The translations under genes were made by a program, and so were the position numbers. From NCBI GenBank assembly GCA_022560025.1, contig JAFISE010000077.1, positions 1 through 64,000 of the forward strand: 64,000 bases of DNA, read 5' to 3'. The stretch is from Stagonosporopsis chrysanthemi (taxonomy: Eukaryota; Ascomycota; Dothideomycetes; Pleosporales; Didymellaceae). Shown piece after piece: positions 31,861-43,143 of this stretch; the stretch's first letter is position 1; each line of letters starts with the position of its first letter. The notes below the pieces were generated by a model. The model saw nothing but the letters and a program-made list of their open reading frames with translations, searched no databases and was not told where the DNA came from.

Positions 31861-32599
31861 AGTATACAAGCCCAAGCTTTTGAGCGGTAGGTATCTGGAT
31901 GATGATAGTGGCCGACTGCTCGTTATGTATCCTACATCGCACTAATCTCACGGAGCTTAATATGGTCCCGCCCGCCGAGCAATGGATGTTCGATTCAGTC
32001 TCCAAATGGCACAATCAAGATGTCGCAATACGCACATTCGACGTTGTCTTAGATTGCCACCTTCCAGAGGAGGAGATTTAGGACGTGCACGGTATGGTAA
32101 GCTGACTCACTTCACACCAGGCGTCCAGGCTAGCGAGGGAGTGGAGACTCCGGTTTGTCAGCACATTTCCCTCTAACGACACTCCATGCAGGAATGTATC
32201 TCGGAGTTCCAGCAGCGCTCCAAAGGAACGGGCTGAGTATGTAGTAAGCAATTACGAACAAGCACATAAGCAGAGCAGAAAAGTGTATGTACTAATGCAT
32301 TCATTATCCACATCATCATCATGCAATCATGCAAGCAGACAGACCGTCTCATCATGAACCAGTAAAAACAATTAAGAAGACCCATGAACAAGCGAGAGCC
32401 AAACGCACCCCCAAAAACAAGACAAAGATAGTCGGCACGATGCCAGTCTACCAAATAACGGACATCCGACCAGCACGATCTTACGCTCACTTACGCAACG
32501 ACGGAAACCGGACGGGGTATAATGCCACACAACGCGAAAACAAAACAGCAATCTGTACAATCTCAACCATGCTCATCGAGCAGGAAGTCACGATGACGC
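31861..32599. other. Intergenic region between hydrolase and coiled-coil gene
   Basis: 739 bp with the hydrolase promoter and the 3' untranslated region of the coiled-coil gene, A-rich near the latter. No gene recognised. Confidence 0.5.
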
Positions 32600-35500
32600 C
32601 TAAGCCTCAGCAGTAGCCTCGACCTTGACACCGTTCTCCTTGGGCTTCTCCGCGGCGGCGGTCAGTTCCGTGATCTGGGCGTCCTTCTCCTTGACCTTCT
32701 CAAGAACCGAGGTGTTCAGGGTTTTGAGAGACTCCTCGCGCTTCTTCGATTCCTCGAGCTCCTTCATCAGGGTGGCTTGCTCGGTTGCGCTGGCCTCGGT
32801 GGAAGCCTTCAGAGTAGCAAGCTCGGCCTCGATCTGGGCGGACTTTTCCTCCTGGGCCTTGCGGGCTGAGACGGCCTCGTCGACTGCCTTGGTGCTGGCT
32901 GCTGCCTTCTCCTCGGCCTCCTTAATCTGCTGCTGCGATAGTTCGAGGGCCTTCGTTGCTTCGATGACCTTGGCGTCCGACTCCTTCTTAAGCTCTTCAA
33001 CAGCCTTGGCGGAATCTGCGGCCTTTTGCGATTCGGCAAGCTGAGCCTCAAGCTCTGAGACCTTTGCGTCCTTCTCGGCCTTCTCCTTAGTGACAGCTTC
33101 GATGCTAGACTCCAACTTGGTGACCTTGGCGTCGTTTGCCTTGATCTGCTCCTCGAATGTAGCTTTCTCAGATGCTGCCTTCTCGGCAACAGCCTTGTGC
33201 TCTGCGATCTCGCTAGCCAACGCATCCGCACGAGCCTTGTTGTCGGTGGCAGCGCTATGCTCGTCTGCCAGTGACTTCTCGGCCATTTCTTGTGCCAGTT
33301 TTGCGGCCTTCAGCTCATCTTGAGCAGAAGTGAGGCTGACCTTGGTCTCATCGTGTGCCGCCTTCGTACTGTCAAGCTCCTTCTTGGTAGCCGCGTGGGA
33401 AGACTCTGCCTCTTTCAGAGCAGCACTGTGGTCGGCTGTAACCTTGTCGAGTTGGCTCTGGAGCTCAATTGCCTTCGATCCGTCCTCCTTGGCAGACTTC
33501 AGTTCACTCTCAAGGCTGTCCTTGGACTTCTGGAGAGCGGCAAGATCCTCCTGGATCGAGGAGAGGGACGACTTTGTAGCTTCGTGTGCCTTCTCAGCCT
33601 CAGTCTGGGCTTGCTGTGCGGCGGCCAACTGGCCCTTGCTCTCCTCTTGTGCGGATGTGCTGGCTTTCTGGGCAGCCTCGAGTTCGGCGATGCGGCTGTT
33701 AAGCTTCTCAACATCCTTGAGTGCCTCCTCCTTGGCGGCAAGATTCTTCTGTAGAGAAGCAATCTGTTCGTCAGCCTTGCTGCTGGTCGACTTAGCTGCC
33801 TCTTGTGCCGCGACAAGCTCAGCGTCCTTGCTCTTCAAAGAAGACTCCAAATCGGAGACCTTGCTCTGAAGACCGGTAGTCTCACCCTTGGCAGACTCTG
33901 TGGCATCGGTAGCCTCCTTCTTGGCAGCCTCGAGGCTCTTCTCAAGTTCAGCAATCCGAGCGCTGGTAGCCTCCTTGACCTTGTCGGTGTCTGCCTGGGC
34001 AGCGGAGCTCTTCGATTGCTCGCTTTCCAGATCAGCAACGGCGCTGGCAAGCTTCTTCTCCAAGTCCTGAACCTGCGACGACGACGATGCGGAAGCCTTT
34101 TGTGCCTCCTCCTTGGCAGCTGCAACTTCCGCGTCCTTAGCAGCAAGGGCGTCAGTTGCCTTCTCCAACGAGCTCTCAAGCTCGATAATCTTAGAGGACG
34201 AGCCCTCGGCGTTCTTAGCAGCCTCCTCCTTTGCCGCCTTCAGCTCTGACTCTGTCTGAGACAGGTTGCCCTGAGCCTCTTTCAGAAGCTTGTCAAGATC
34301 AGCGATCTTAGCGGAGGAGACTTCGGTTGCGCTGCCAACGTCGGCGCGAGCACTTTCGATCTCCTTCTCCTTAGCCGCAAGGCTGTCTTGGGCCTCCTTA
34401 AGCGACTGCTCAAGCTCAGAAACCTTCTTGGAGGAACTCTCAGCAGCAGCCGATACGTCGCTCTGCGCCTTGTCAAGCTCCTGCTCCTTAGCAGCGAGGT
34501 CTTCCTGAGCCTTCTTGAGAGAAGCCTCCAAGTCGGTCACACGAGCGTCTGCAGAGCCGGCAGCACTCTCAGCCTCGCTCTTTGCCTTGGCAAGGGCCGC
34601 TTCAAGCTCTGCAACACGGGCAGCGGACGTCTCAGAAGCCTTGGAAGCATCTGTCTTGGTAGTGACAAGCTCCTCCTCTTTGGCGGCGAGGCTAGCCTGG
34701 ACATCCTTCAGAGACTTCTCCAACTCAGAGATCTGAGCGGTCAGAGTGTCGACGCTACCCCTGGCCTTATCGGCGGCCTCGGTAGCGTTGTCCTTCTCAG
34801 TGGTCAGCGTGGCAATCTGGCTGTCCAAGGCGGATGTCTTGGTGGCAAGCGCATCCTGTGCCTCCTTCAGGTCTCCCTCCAACTTGGAAATCTTTGTGGA
34901 AAGCTCATCAGCATCACCTTTGGATGCGTCAGCGGCAGCGAGCTTCCCCTCCAAATCGCTAATCTGCTTCTTGAGGGCCTCGATTTCGCTCTTGCTCGAG
35001 TCGGTGACGGCGGCGGCCTCCTTGCTGGCCTTGTCGGCTTCTTCGGACTTACTGGTGAGCTCCTTTTGAGCGGTTTCGAGGTCAGAGGTACGGCTAGCCA
35101 ACTCCTCTTTCGCACCGGAAAGCGCTTTCTCTAGATCAGCGATCTTGGCGGTGTGCTCCTCAGATGCAGAAGCGTTCGAGGACTCGAGCTCGGAGAGCTT
35201 CAGGCCGCGGGCCTCGTGTTCCTGAGAGAGCTTGTTGTGGGCCTCGGTCGCATTGGCGTGGTTGGCCTGGAGCTCCTCGATCTGCTTCTTCAAAGTGTCG
35301 ACTTCAGTCTGAAGCTGCTCGACGTTCTTGCCGCCGGCCTCCTTCTCGGCGGTGAGAGTGGCGATAGTCTCATCCTTAGCATCGAGGTCGGTGCGGGGAA
35401 TGAGAGAAGCCTGGTCAGCACGAAGCTGTTCGAGCTCAGCGGTGACCTTGGCGAGAGCCTCGTCGGCGCTCTTCTTGTCTGTTGTCAGCTGCTCGAGCTC

Positions 35501-36883
35501 GGCGGAAGCCTTAGCGAGCGACTGCTCAGCGGTGCTCTTCTCCTTGGAAAGGCTCTGGATCTCCTTGTCCTTGGATTCGAGCTCGGCCTTGGGTGCGGAC
35601 TCGGTGGTCTTGCTCTCAAGGTCGGTGATTGTGCTCTTGAGCTTCTCGATGTCGCTCTTCAGGCTGTCGATCTCGTTCTGTAGCTCAGTGACGCGGGCCT
35701 CGTGCTCAGCCTTGGCCGATGCAATTTTGCTTTCGAACTCGCTCTCACACTCAGCGCGAACAGAGCTACGCTCCTTGGTCTTAGCCTCGCGCACTTGCTG
35801 CACGACAACACTGACCATGTGCTCCTCGAGATCCTTCTTGTCCTGCAACAGGGTGGCCTCGCGTTCCTCGAAGCTCTTCTCACGCTCCTTGTGGTCGTCC
35901 TCGAGAGTCTTGACGTGCTCGTCCTGCTTGTTTGCAACGATTCGGGCATCATCGAGCTGGGCCTCGGCGTGGGCGAGCTGCTTCTTCAGGGCCTCGAGCT
36001 GGACTTCGTACGAGTCGTTGGGGTTGGGGGAGGGAGGCTGGGCACCTGTATTGACGCGGCGGATTAGCGAGGAGGCCGGGACATGCAGAGGGGCTGCGTG
36101 AAGAGAAAACGGATAGAACGGACCCGAACCTGGCACAATGGGTTATTGGGCAGGCGGGGCGGCATGAAAGAGAATTTGCTTACCTGCTTCTGCGCTGGAG
36201 GGAGCATCTCTCGGCGTCTCGGGCGGCGTGTCGATGCCATTGTCACCGGTGGTAGGGCGAGACTTGCTCGGTGCTGGTGCGTGTGCTTCGGTGGTGCTGA
36301 CTGCGGTTGTGGGTGAAGTCGGGGCAGCGCCGGCACTGCCAAAAAAGTAGTTGTAGGCCCTACGCATACTGCTGTTACGCTTGGGTAGCCCGGGACGAGT
36401 TGGGTTGGTCGATTTTCGTCGTGGTGGATCTGGGCGCTCTGCTGCTCCTTCTGGTGCAGCAGCTGTAGTATCCTGAGAGCTCCGTTGGCTCAAACCACTG
36501 TGGTTCCTGTGTGCCTGGGGAGGTCGAGCTGAATGGAGCTTTCGACCGAACTTGGAAGACCCCGATTCTATATCGGCGAGGATCTGCTTCTGCTCTTTGG
36601 CCGTTCCACTGAGGCGGACGTCAGTATGTTATTGCGCCGTAAACAATGGGCGGTGTGCAGAGCGAGGGGCAAGAACATGCACGACAATGCTGTTGTTGGG
36701 AGCGTCGGAGCATGTGAAACTCTGGCGTCGGCAAGAGGAAGCGAGGAGGGGGAGCTATTTCTTACCAGAACAGAGTGAAATGGCGGGGTGAGTGAGATGC
36801 AAAGGTGCGGTGAAGACGAAAAAAAAGTCGGGATGACGGAAGGTCACTCACTCATAGCTTTCCCTTGCGCGCCAGCTAGGCAT
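32600..36883 (-). CDS. Giant Ala/Glu/Lys/Ser-rich coiled-coil protein
   Basis: Proposed exons 36852-36883, 36184-36608 and 32600-36045 give 1300 residues in consistent phase. The first 150 residues are disordered and basic (RRKSTNPTRPGLPKRNSSMRR), with the short motif AYNYFFGS. From about residue 160 to the end the protein is almost continuous alpha-helical coiled coil rich in Ala, Glu, Lys and Ser. A block at 33959-34735 is built of 39-residue repeats. Such proteins act as tethers or spacers in Golgi, septal or cytoskeletal structures; some are annotated as M protein repeat or Uso1-like. No membrane helix, motor or enzyme domain is visible, so function is unknown. The large exon and the intron at 36046-36183 are secure. 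The first exon (ATG 36883, a 243-bp intron) is inferred because exon 2 lacks an upstream ATG; the fallback start is ATG 36367, giving 1209 residues. Confidence 0.85.
33959..34735 (-). repeat. Tandem 117-bp coding repeats (39 residues each)
   Basis: Seven consecutive units in the coiled-coil gene begin with QISEL, RVAEL, RVTDL, KVSEL, KIADL, KIIEL and QVQDL. Six are exactly 39 residues and the second is 25, fourteen fewer, which equals two heptads. The consensus is roughly a (K/R)(V/I)xxLExSLxxAQxxLAAKE helix followed by an Ala-rich helix and a Ser-rich end. The units are diverged at DNA level, so the array is old. Confidence 0.85.
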
Positions 36884-38573
36884 GATTCAGTTTTGGTATC
36901 AATCGCACGGGGTCCAGTAGCCTGCTAGCCTGCTCCTCCTATGAAGAGATTTTTACCGATTCTGTCAAGCGGACGGGGGCGCCTTTGGTCCTCCAGCGTT
37001 GCCTTTATGTACGGGCTCAACGCGTGCATGTTAGCGTGCTTGTAATTGAATGCAGCCCGCAGCACCAAGGATGGCTGCTGCCCAGTCAGGATGCGCTGAA
37101 TAGACGCTCTGCACGTTGCACACCTCCCATGGGGCAAAGTCGACACGCCGCCTAATGCAAGCACAACACACAATGGAGAGGGTCGTCCGCGGCCATCGAC
37201 GGGACGTGCTCGACGCGGCCCCACCTTGATCTGACCGCCCTGGGGTCTGTGGACGACCGTCGCAGCATCGATGTCGACGCCTGATGTCGCTGGATGACCA
37301 TGCATCCTCGTTGGCCATGGGGGCACGACTGGTGTTGGGAGCGCTGCCTGTCCCCAACGCTGCCTCATAAGGCGTTGGTGACAGCTCGCCGTCACCGCGC
37401 TCATTACAAGTCGAAGCACCAACCCTGCCAGCAGAGGTCGAATTGGGTGTCCAATCACGGCGCTGCACGTAGTGCTACCACGTCGGCGTCGCCCATCACT
37501 GGGGAAAGTAGAACGACGACCCTGATGTCGGCAAGGCGGACAGCTCCCTATATTTCGTACCATTGGCGTTGATTGACAGTCCCGTGAGCTACAGATCGCC
37601 AGCGGAGGGGCACTTCGTTGCGTTATCGCCTGGTCAGCGCGCTGACACGACACGGACGGCTGTTGGAGCTCAAGCTTGAGCACGGGTATTCTGCAACTGT
37701 ACACGCCAGTGTTGTGGCGCCATACGAGAAGTCTGGCAACTGCAAGTCGCCTGACACAGCGCTGCAGGAACACCGTTCCGGGACCAGGACCCCTCGACAT
37801 CATCCTCGCTCGTGAGAGGTTGCCTCGAGCAACATGAAACATCAACACCAAGGTTGTATCGCAACCGCGTCCCCCACCCGAATGCTGTGGTCGAGACGCA
37901 TGAATCAGTCGTCTCTACGCGTGCCGACCTGCAGGGCTCACGGCTTTGGTTCTGATGCGCTGTCACTCGGGCGCTAGTCAAGCTTCACGCGCTTCACGCG
38001 AGCAGCACGCTCCCTCACACCGTGTCGTAAGGCGATCGCGTCTGTGCCCGGCCTGCTCCAACAAAACTTTCTCCGTTGTCCTGGTGACCCCTCCTGACAT
38101 GTGAAGGCACAGAGATTGTCGGCGAATTGCTAGCCGAGCGATCGCCGCAGTTTGACAGCGGTGAAGGCCGCCGGTGGTCGAGGCACAACGTCACTTGCCG
38201 AAATACCTCAAAAATCAACGAGCATGAACCTGGGAGTATACGTGATGAGATATGGACATGTCATTTGGATTTGTTCGTGCTGCTTTAGAGAAGACCACCC
38301 AGCGAATGCATAATGGTAACGCCGCAGCCATGCTGTGTCCAACGTTACTGGGGAAATAGAGAGGGATTATCTACATGTCAATGAAGCTATGATGAAAAGA
38401 CGCCAAAGCCAGTCATGTATGTACGCCAGATACAAGAGGAAATGATCAGTATGCAGATCCGGGCCAGATACTGCTGTCAGTCGACCGCAGGAAACTTCGC
38501 AGCGTAGGGTTTGGTCTTCCAGAAACCACAATGATCTCTGGTGAGGACGCGGGGAAGGAAGCGGCAACCCTGT
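36884..38573. other. Intergenic region, 1.7 kb
   Basis: Left part is the promoter of the coiled-coil gene, right part the 3' region of the RING gene. The longest open frame (minus strand, 36925-37851) is Arg/Pro/Cys-rich with no domain and no good ATG. I see no repeat or RNA. Confidence 0.5.
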
Positions 38574-40228
38574 TTAGAAGTCGCTGATGTCGTTCCAGTC
38601 GACGCTGGCGATGTCGCTCGCGACGCTGTTCACGACGTTCTCTCAGTCGTTGCCGGCCTAATGTGAAGAAGTATGTCAGCTTAGTGGGGTGAAGCCTCAT
38701 GATTGAGGATCAAACCAACCCCTGCGTACCCGTTCGCCAACCCCGCCTGATGCTGCGTCGGTAGCTGTGGAAGTACCAGTGGCTTGATCGTCCGGAGAGG
38801 CAGTACCCGACGGGACAACGTATGGGTCTGCTGGCGTGCCAGCTCCAGACACGTCGAAGGCACCAGGCATCGACCGCGAACCTGTTGGCTGGGCTCCGGC
38901 GGAAGCTTGTGCGCCTGATGCAGACGCTTGGGCATTCGCTCCACCTTCTGGGTGCTTGGTAATACCTTTACGGCAGTGCGGGCATGTGTCATGTTCAAGC
39001 AGCCATGCAGAAACGCACGAATGATGGAACCAGTGCTTGCAAGGCAGCTCCGTGACTTCCTCGCCAATGTTGACTTCGTCCATACAAATGCTGCACTCAG
39101 CCTTGTGCTCAGGGCCGAGCATATCTTCCGACACCTGCTTACGCGGCAAGGCATCAACGTCGGCTTGTGTGGCGGGTGGGGGAGCGTTATTTGTAGACGT
39201 CTGTTCCATGAGTTGGGACACAATGCGGTCAAGACCCTCCTGCGAGTACACGAAGTCGCCCATTTGACCTCCTCCCGGTATGAGGCCAAGCTGTTGGAAC
39301 ATGCTCAGGAAGGGTGCTGCCGCATTCTCGCCACCAGGCTCACCACGGCCGCGGCCGTCACCGCCCTGAGGCAATTCCTGAGATCCGAGTGCCGCCATCA
39401 AACCAGTCATGACGCTGGTTCATGTCAGTGCATGAGTGATTGTCTGCATCTTCGAACTCACTTCGATATTTCGTCCAAAGGCTCGACGCGCATGCCCGAA
39501 CCATCGCCTCGTGGTGCCAATCGCACACCCCCATGGTACGCGAACCGACCGGTGTGCGTTGCTGGCTGACCCCCACCTTGTGCCTCTTGGTATGCTGAAT
39601 GGGCGGGACCCGAGAACAAGCCCTCGCCTTGTCCCTGAGGTTGTGCTTGGGACTGACCTTGGCCAGGTTGCTGCCCCTGTCCTTGAATAGCTGCTCGTGT
39701 CAAGCCATTCAGCATCGACATGAAGCCTCCAATTGAACCTGGCGCAACAGCAGCGCCAAGGCCCTGTGGCGATACCGACCGTGTTATGGTGGCTTGAACG
39801 TTGTATCTGCCAGGCCCAATCCGCACGAAGTTGAAATTACTAATGTCTGCCTCGTCTGGGTCGTCGTTTGCGGAGGGAGTCTGGTGAGGGTGTGGATATG
39901 GCGGAGCCTGATCTAGATCTAGCATATCTTCATCGTCTTGATCCCCATCGTGGCCGAACATGTTGCTATCCCGTGGGTCATTATCGTCTTCGATCTGAAA
40001 GGTGTAAGCGCGTGGCCGCCGTGTTCAGCTTCACGATTGTAGAGCCGAAGCAAGGTTCTGCGGCCAACTCACAATCTCTGTAAAGTCTGAACCACACTCT
40101 GGACACGTGAGGCCACGCTCGTCTCGGTACCACTCATCGGCGCACTCGTGGCAGAACATCATGTCGCGGTGTCCGGGCCTCTGACTCCCCGCACGCGTGG
40201 GCGCATTCGGGCTCGCTGACTGTTCCAT
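38574..40228 (-). CDS. RING-H2 E3 ubiquitin ligase, RNF126/RNF115-like
   Basis: Four exons (40073-40228, 39462-39994, 38730-39414, 38574-38639) total 479 residues with consistent phase. The N-terminus carries a zinc ribbon, FCHECADEW to TCPECGSDF, the ubiquitin-binding finger of the RNF126/BCA2 group. The middle is acidic then Gln/Gly-rich (QGQGQQPGQGQSQAQPQ). The C-terminal RING-H2 reads CSICMDEVNIGEE, LPCKHWFHHSCVSAWL, CPHC, with all eight ligands present. Ligases of this group attach ubiquitin in the cytosol during protein quality control and membrane-protein turnover. The last exon, ending VDWNDISDF, is supported by phase and by an acidic end replacing the odd read-through GWFDPQS, but its acceptor (gactgagag) is less certain. 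High confidence for domain content. Confidence 0.92.
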
Positions 40229-40998
40229 ATCTGCAACGGACTAGGGAGAATGTGGCGAAGAAGACGAGATCTGCTGCTTGTTCGTATCAGCAATGCGTAC
40301 CGTTGCTCGTGGGTGTGTGAACCCGCGAGGAAACGTCCGAGGCGTGAGCTATGCGTGGGCGATAGCTCGGAGTTCCGCGTTGAGAGATCCGGCTGGCCTG
40401 TTATAGCCGAACAGAGATAATCACAGTGCGGATGTGCGGGTGTGGATCGAAGCAAGGAATAGGTCTGGGTCGTAGGATATGGGCGAGTTGCGGGGAAAAG
40501 TCGCGATGCGGCGGCGAAATCTGGTTGCTGATCGAATGCTGGAGTGACGTCGGTCACTGCCGTCTTGAAGATGGGGTTGGCGCAGGGTCTAGCGAAATGG
40601 TACTGGCGAGCAACACCACTTGAAGAGAGGTCAGAGCGCGGTGCAATTACGTTGCATGGAGGCGGGAGTCTTTGACACCAGCTCTGGCATCGTTCAAGTT
40701 CTGATTGTCGCAAACTGACTCTTCGTTTGCCGGTAATTGGTGGTTCCTTTGAGCTTCCACATGCTTCGATCGCACCTGCGCACCGTTCGATGGCTGGCGC
40801 TTCGTGGAGACTGAAGACAGAGTGGATAGATTTCTTGCGAGTGTAAAGTACGCTTTGCAATCATGGTATACAGTCTTGACCAACACAACCAGCGCAAAGT
40901 TCGAAATGTCCAACGTCCACCAACGCCTATACAACCAAAGTAGTGCCACACGCATGTGCATCTCGAACCATGTTCATCCAGATAATACGTGTGACAGT
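40229..40998. other. Intergenic region between RING and FIS1 genes
   Basis: 770 bp: promoter of the RING gene on the left, 3' untranslated region of FIS1 on the right. Nothing else recognised. Confidence 0.5.
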
Positions 40999-41565
40999 TC
41001 ATCTCCTCCTTCCAGACTTCAGTAAGAATGTGCCCACCAACCCTGCCGCAACTGCGATACCGCCTACAATCGCAGCGCCTACCAAGCCCTCCTTTGCAAC
41101 CTTCTCATCGATAAGACCCTTCAAGCTTCCTGCCTGCAGATTCGCAGGCTCCAGCTCCAGCAGAAGCTCATTGTATCTCCTGGCCTCCGCATAGTTGCCT
41201 AATTTATAGTTGCCCAGGGCGAGGTAGTAGAGACATTCGCGACGGCGCTCGCGCGAGCCACGGAAGATTTCAGACAGAAGTCTTACGCCTTCCTGCTGGT
41301 CGGGACGTTCGTTGGACTTGATCAGGCCCTGGCGTTGTGTTAGCCGGTGGACTGCGATAGAGAGTGTGTCGCGTGATATACCCATGCGTAGTTGAACTTT
41401 GTTTGCAGACCAACATACTCGCCTTCCTTCTCGTATTGCGCGCGCAAGACCTGAAGCTCGTCCGGCTTCAGAGGCGACTCAACGTCAGCGGCATCTATTG
41501 CGAGTCAGCTTGTGCTCAAGCAACCTTGAGCCCCGTAGCAACTTACATGGAAGCGACGGCGACAT
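40999..41565 (-). CDS. FIS1: Mitochondrial fission protein Fis1
   Basis: Three exons (41547-41565, 41382-41494, 40999-41328) encode 153 residues, the normal Fis1 size. Fis1 is a tail-anchored outer-membrane protein of mitochondria and peroxisomes that, with Mdv1/Caf4 adaptors, recruits the dynamin Dnm1. The protein reads YAADVESPLKPDELQVLRAQ, then the TPR-like core FNYAWGLIKSNE, QQEGVRLLSEIF and RECLYYLALGNYKLGNYAEARRY, each typical of Fis1. The C-terminal anchor (VGAAIVGGIAVAAGLVGTFLL) is followed by the short basic tail KSGRRR. Both introns are needed to restore the conserved sequence; the second removes an unrelated in-frame reading (MGISRDTL). The first exon is only 19 bases. The gene diverges from SPC24 with 339 bp between start codons. 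Confidence 0.96.
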
Positions 41566-41904
41566 GGTACAGTATTGTTGTAAGTGAGGTTGCAGATGTA
41601 CAGTGGATGGCGCACGAGGATCAGCGGCAACGCACAGGTGCACAGCTAGGATTGCCTCGTGAAAACGGTCTGTGACGTACGCCTCTGGTGGCTCTGCTGA
41701 TGTGTGGCGGCGGCGGCAGCTGCAGCCGCGGCCCTTCATACCCGTTGCCATGGGCGCATGGCCGCCACAACAACAAACCGAAACCCAACACCATCATTGC
41801 GTTGCCAATTAAGAACACCACAAGACTCAACGCGACTAGCAACATTCGAAACTACCCCCGAAATTGACATTGATCCCCTGCGCAACTCTCAAATATCAAT
41901 CAAT
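41566..41904. promoter_or_regulatory. Shared divergent promoter of FIS1 and SPC24
   Basis: Only 339 bp separate the two start codons, so both promoters and leaders must lie here. It includes a GGC/GCC-rich block near 41700-41730 and no TATA box. Short Ala-rich open frames inside it are composition artefacts. Confidence 0.6.
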
Positions 41905-42620
41905 ATGCTTCTCGACGAGGATCCTGCCGCCGTACGCTCGCCTCTGCGCCAAACTTCTTCCAGTAGCAAGTACTGACCCTGCCAGCTCATCGCACAGTGC
42001 ACCTCACACTTCAAAATCGCAAACGACACCGCATCCCTCCTTCGAATCTCAGACTCGCTCTCAACCCTCTCGCAATTCCGCACACAACACCTCCAGACCA
42101 TCCAGTCCTCTCTGTCACAGCTCTCACGCACCCACCAAACACTCAGCGCAAACCACAACCACACACTCTCCCAGCACAACCCCACACACCACGCGGCCGA
42201 AATTCTGAGACTAGACACCGAGAAGTTCAAGATCGCAAAGCAGGCCTCCGATCTCGAAATCGAGGGGGAGAGACTGCAGCAGGAGCGCGAGAGGCTGGCG
42301 GGCGTCGCTGCGGATCTGGAAGCTGAGGGAGTTGAGGGTGGGGAGAGGGAGAAGCCAGAGAACGAGGATGCAACCATGTAAGTCTTTCGCACGTCCATAC
42401 GCCGCCCGCTTGCCTAGAGCAAGTGCTGACTTTGTTCTCTACTAGACTCAAGCTAAAGCTCTACCGCACGCTCGGTATTGATGTCGAGGCCGATGCAACA
42501 ACGGGCCAGTACAACAAAGCCGTGATTAGGAATGCGGCAAAGGGCGATGTGCACGTTGTAAACATTGATCCTAAATTCTCGCGACACTATTACACAAACT
42601 ACTTCTGGCGGACAATGTAA
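41905..42620 (+). CDS. SPC24: Kinetochore Ndc80-complex subunit Spc24
   Basis: Three exons (41905-41931, 41986-42377, 42446-42620) encode 197 residues, as expected for Spc24. Spc24 pairs with Spc25 to anchor the Ndc80 complex to the inner kinetochore, linking chromosomes to microtubules. The N-terminus MLLDEDPAALIAQCTSHFKIA and a long coiled coil (LLRISDSLSTLSQFRTQHLQ to LERERLAG-like ERERLAG) precede the globular C-terminal domain, LKLKLYRTLGIDVEAD, NIDPKFSRHYYTNYFW. The open frames visible without splicing give unrelated Ser/His/Thr-rich products; only the spliced frame yields the conserved protein, and phases fit exactly (27, 392 and 175 bases). Exon 1 is just nine codons. Confidence 0.95.
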
Positions 42621-43050
42621 GGTTGGCGTGGAGTTGTACCTGTGTGCGGTGTAGGATTTGGGCTATTGTTTGTGATCGTTTGAGATACCTTATCATTGGG
42701 GGCGTTTAGCAGAGATTTTGCGAGATTGTAGTGTTTATTACAAAAAATATTCGCCGGGTACGATGAAAATCGTAATGTGTGCATGATGCTTGTTCGCTAT
42801 TACGCTTTGCTCTGATGTGTCGACAGCGAACGTGCAAATCACGGTCTCAGGAAAGTCGCTCAACAACGTTTCGTATAGCACTAACTACAGGAAGCAATTC
42901 TGTCCCGACTCGTTGTTAACAACACCTCGAAGTCGTTCAACCATCCTGCATGTAAGTGCAACGCATCGCAATCCAAACATCACGCAACCCCCACACTGCC
43001 TACAGCGTTTCCGTCACGAGCTGCACGTCCTCATTGATAAGCAAAGAACT
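42621..43050. other. Convergent intergenic region
   Basis: 430 bp between the SPC24 stop and the GYF gene stop, for both 3' untranslated regions. No other feature. Confidence 0.6.
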
Positions 43051-43112
43051 CTACCTCTTACCCTTCTTCTTGCTGGGAACTACCTTGAAAGCACCAGAGT
43101 CGAGGGCAGCAG

Positions 43113-43143
<31 letters not shown>

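Noticed and set aside
32625..36101. Several long plus-strand open frames opposite the coiled-coil gene
   Set aside because: They are antisense shadows created by GC-ending Ala/Glu/Lys/Ser codons; the products are Ser/Leu/Ala repeats and the minus-strand protein is clearly real.
36925..37851. Minus-strand open frame of about 308 codons
   Set aside because: No ATG at the start, Arg/Pro/Cys-rich, no domain; consistent with chance in GC-rich DNA.
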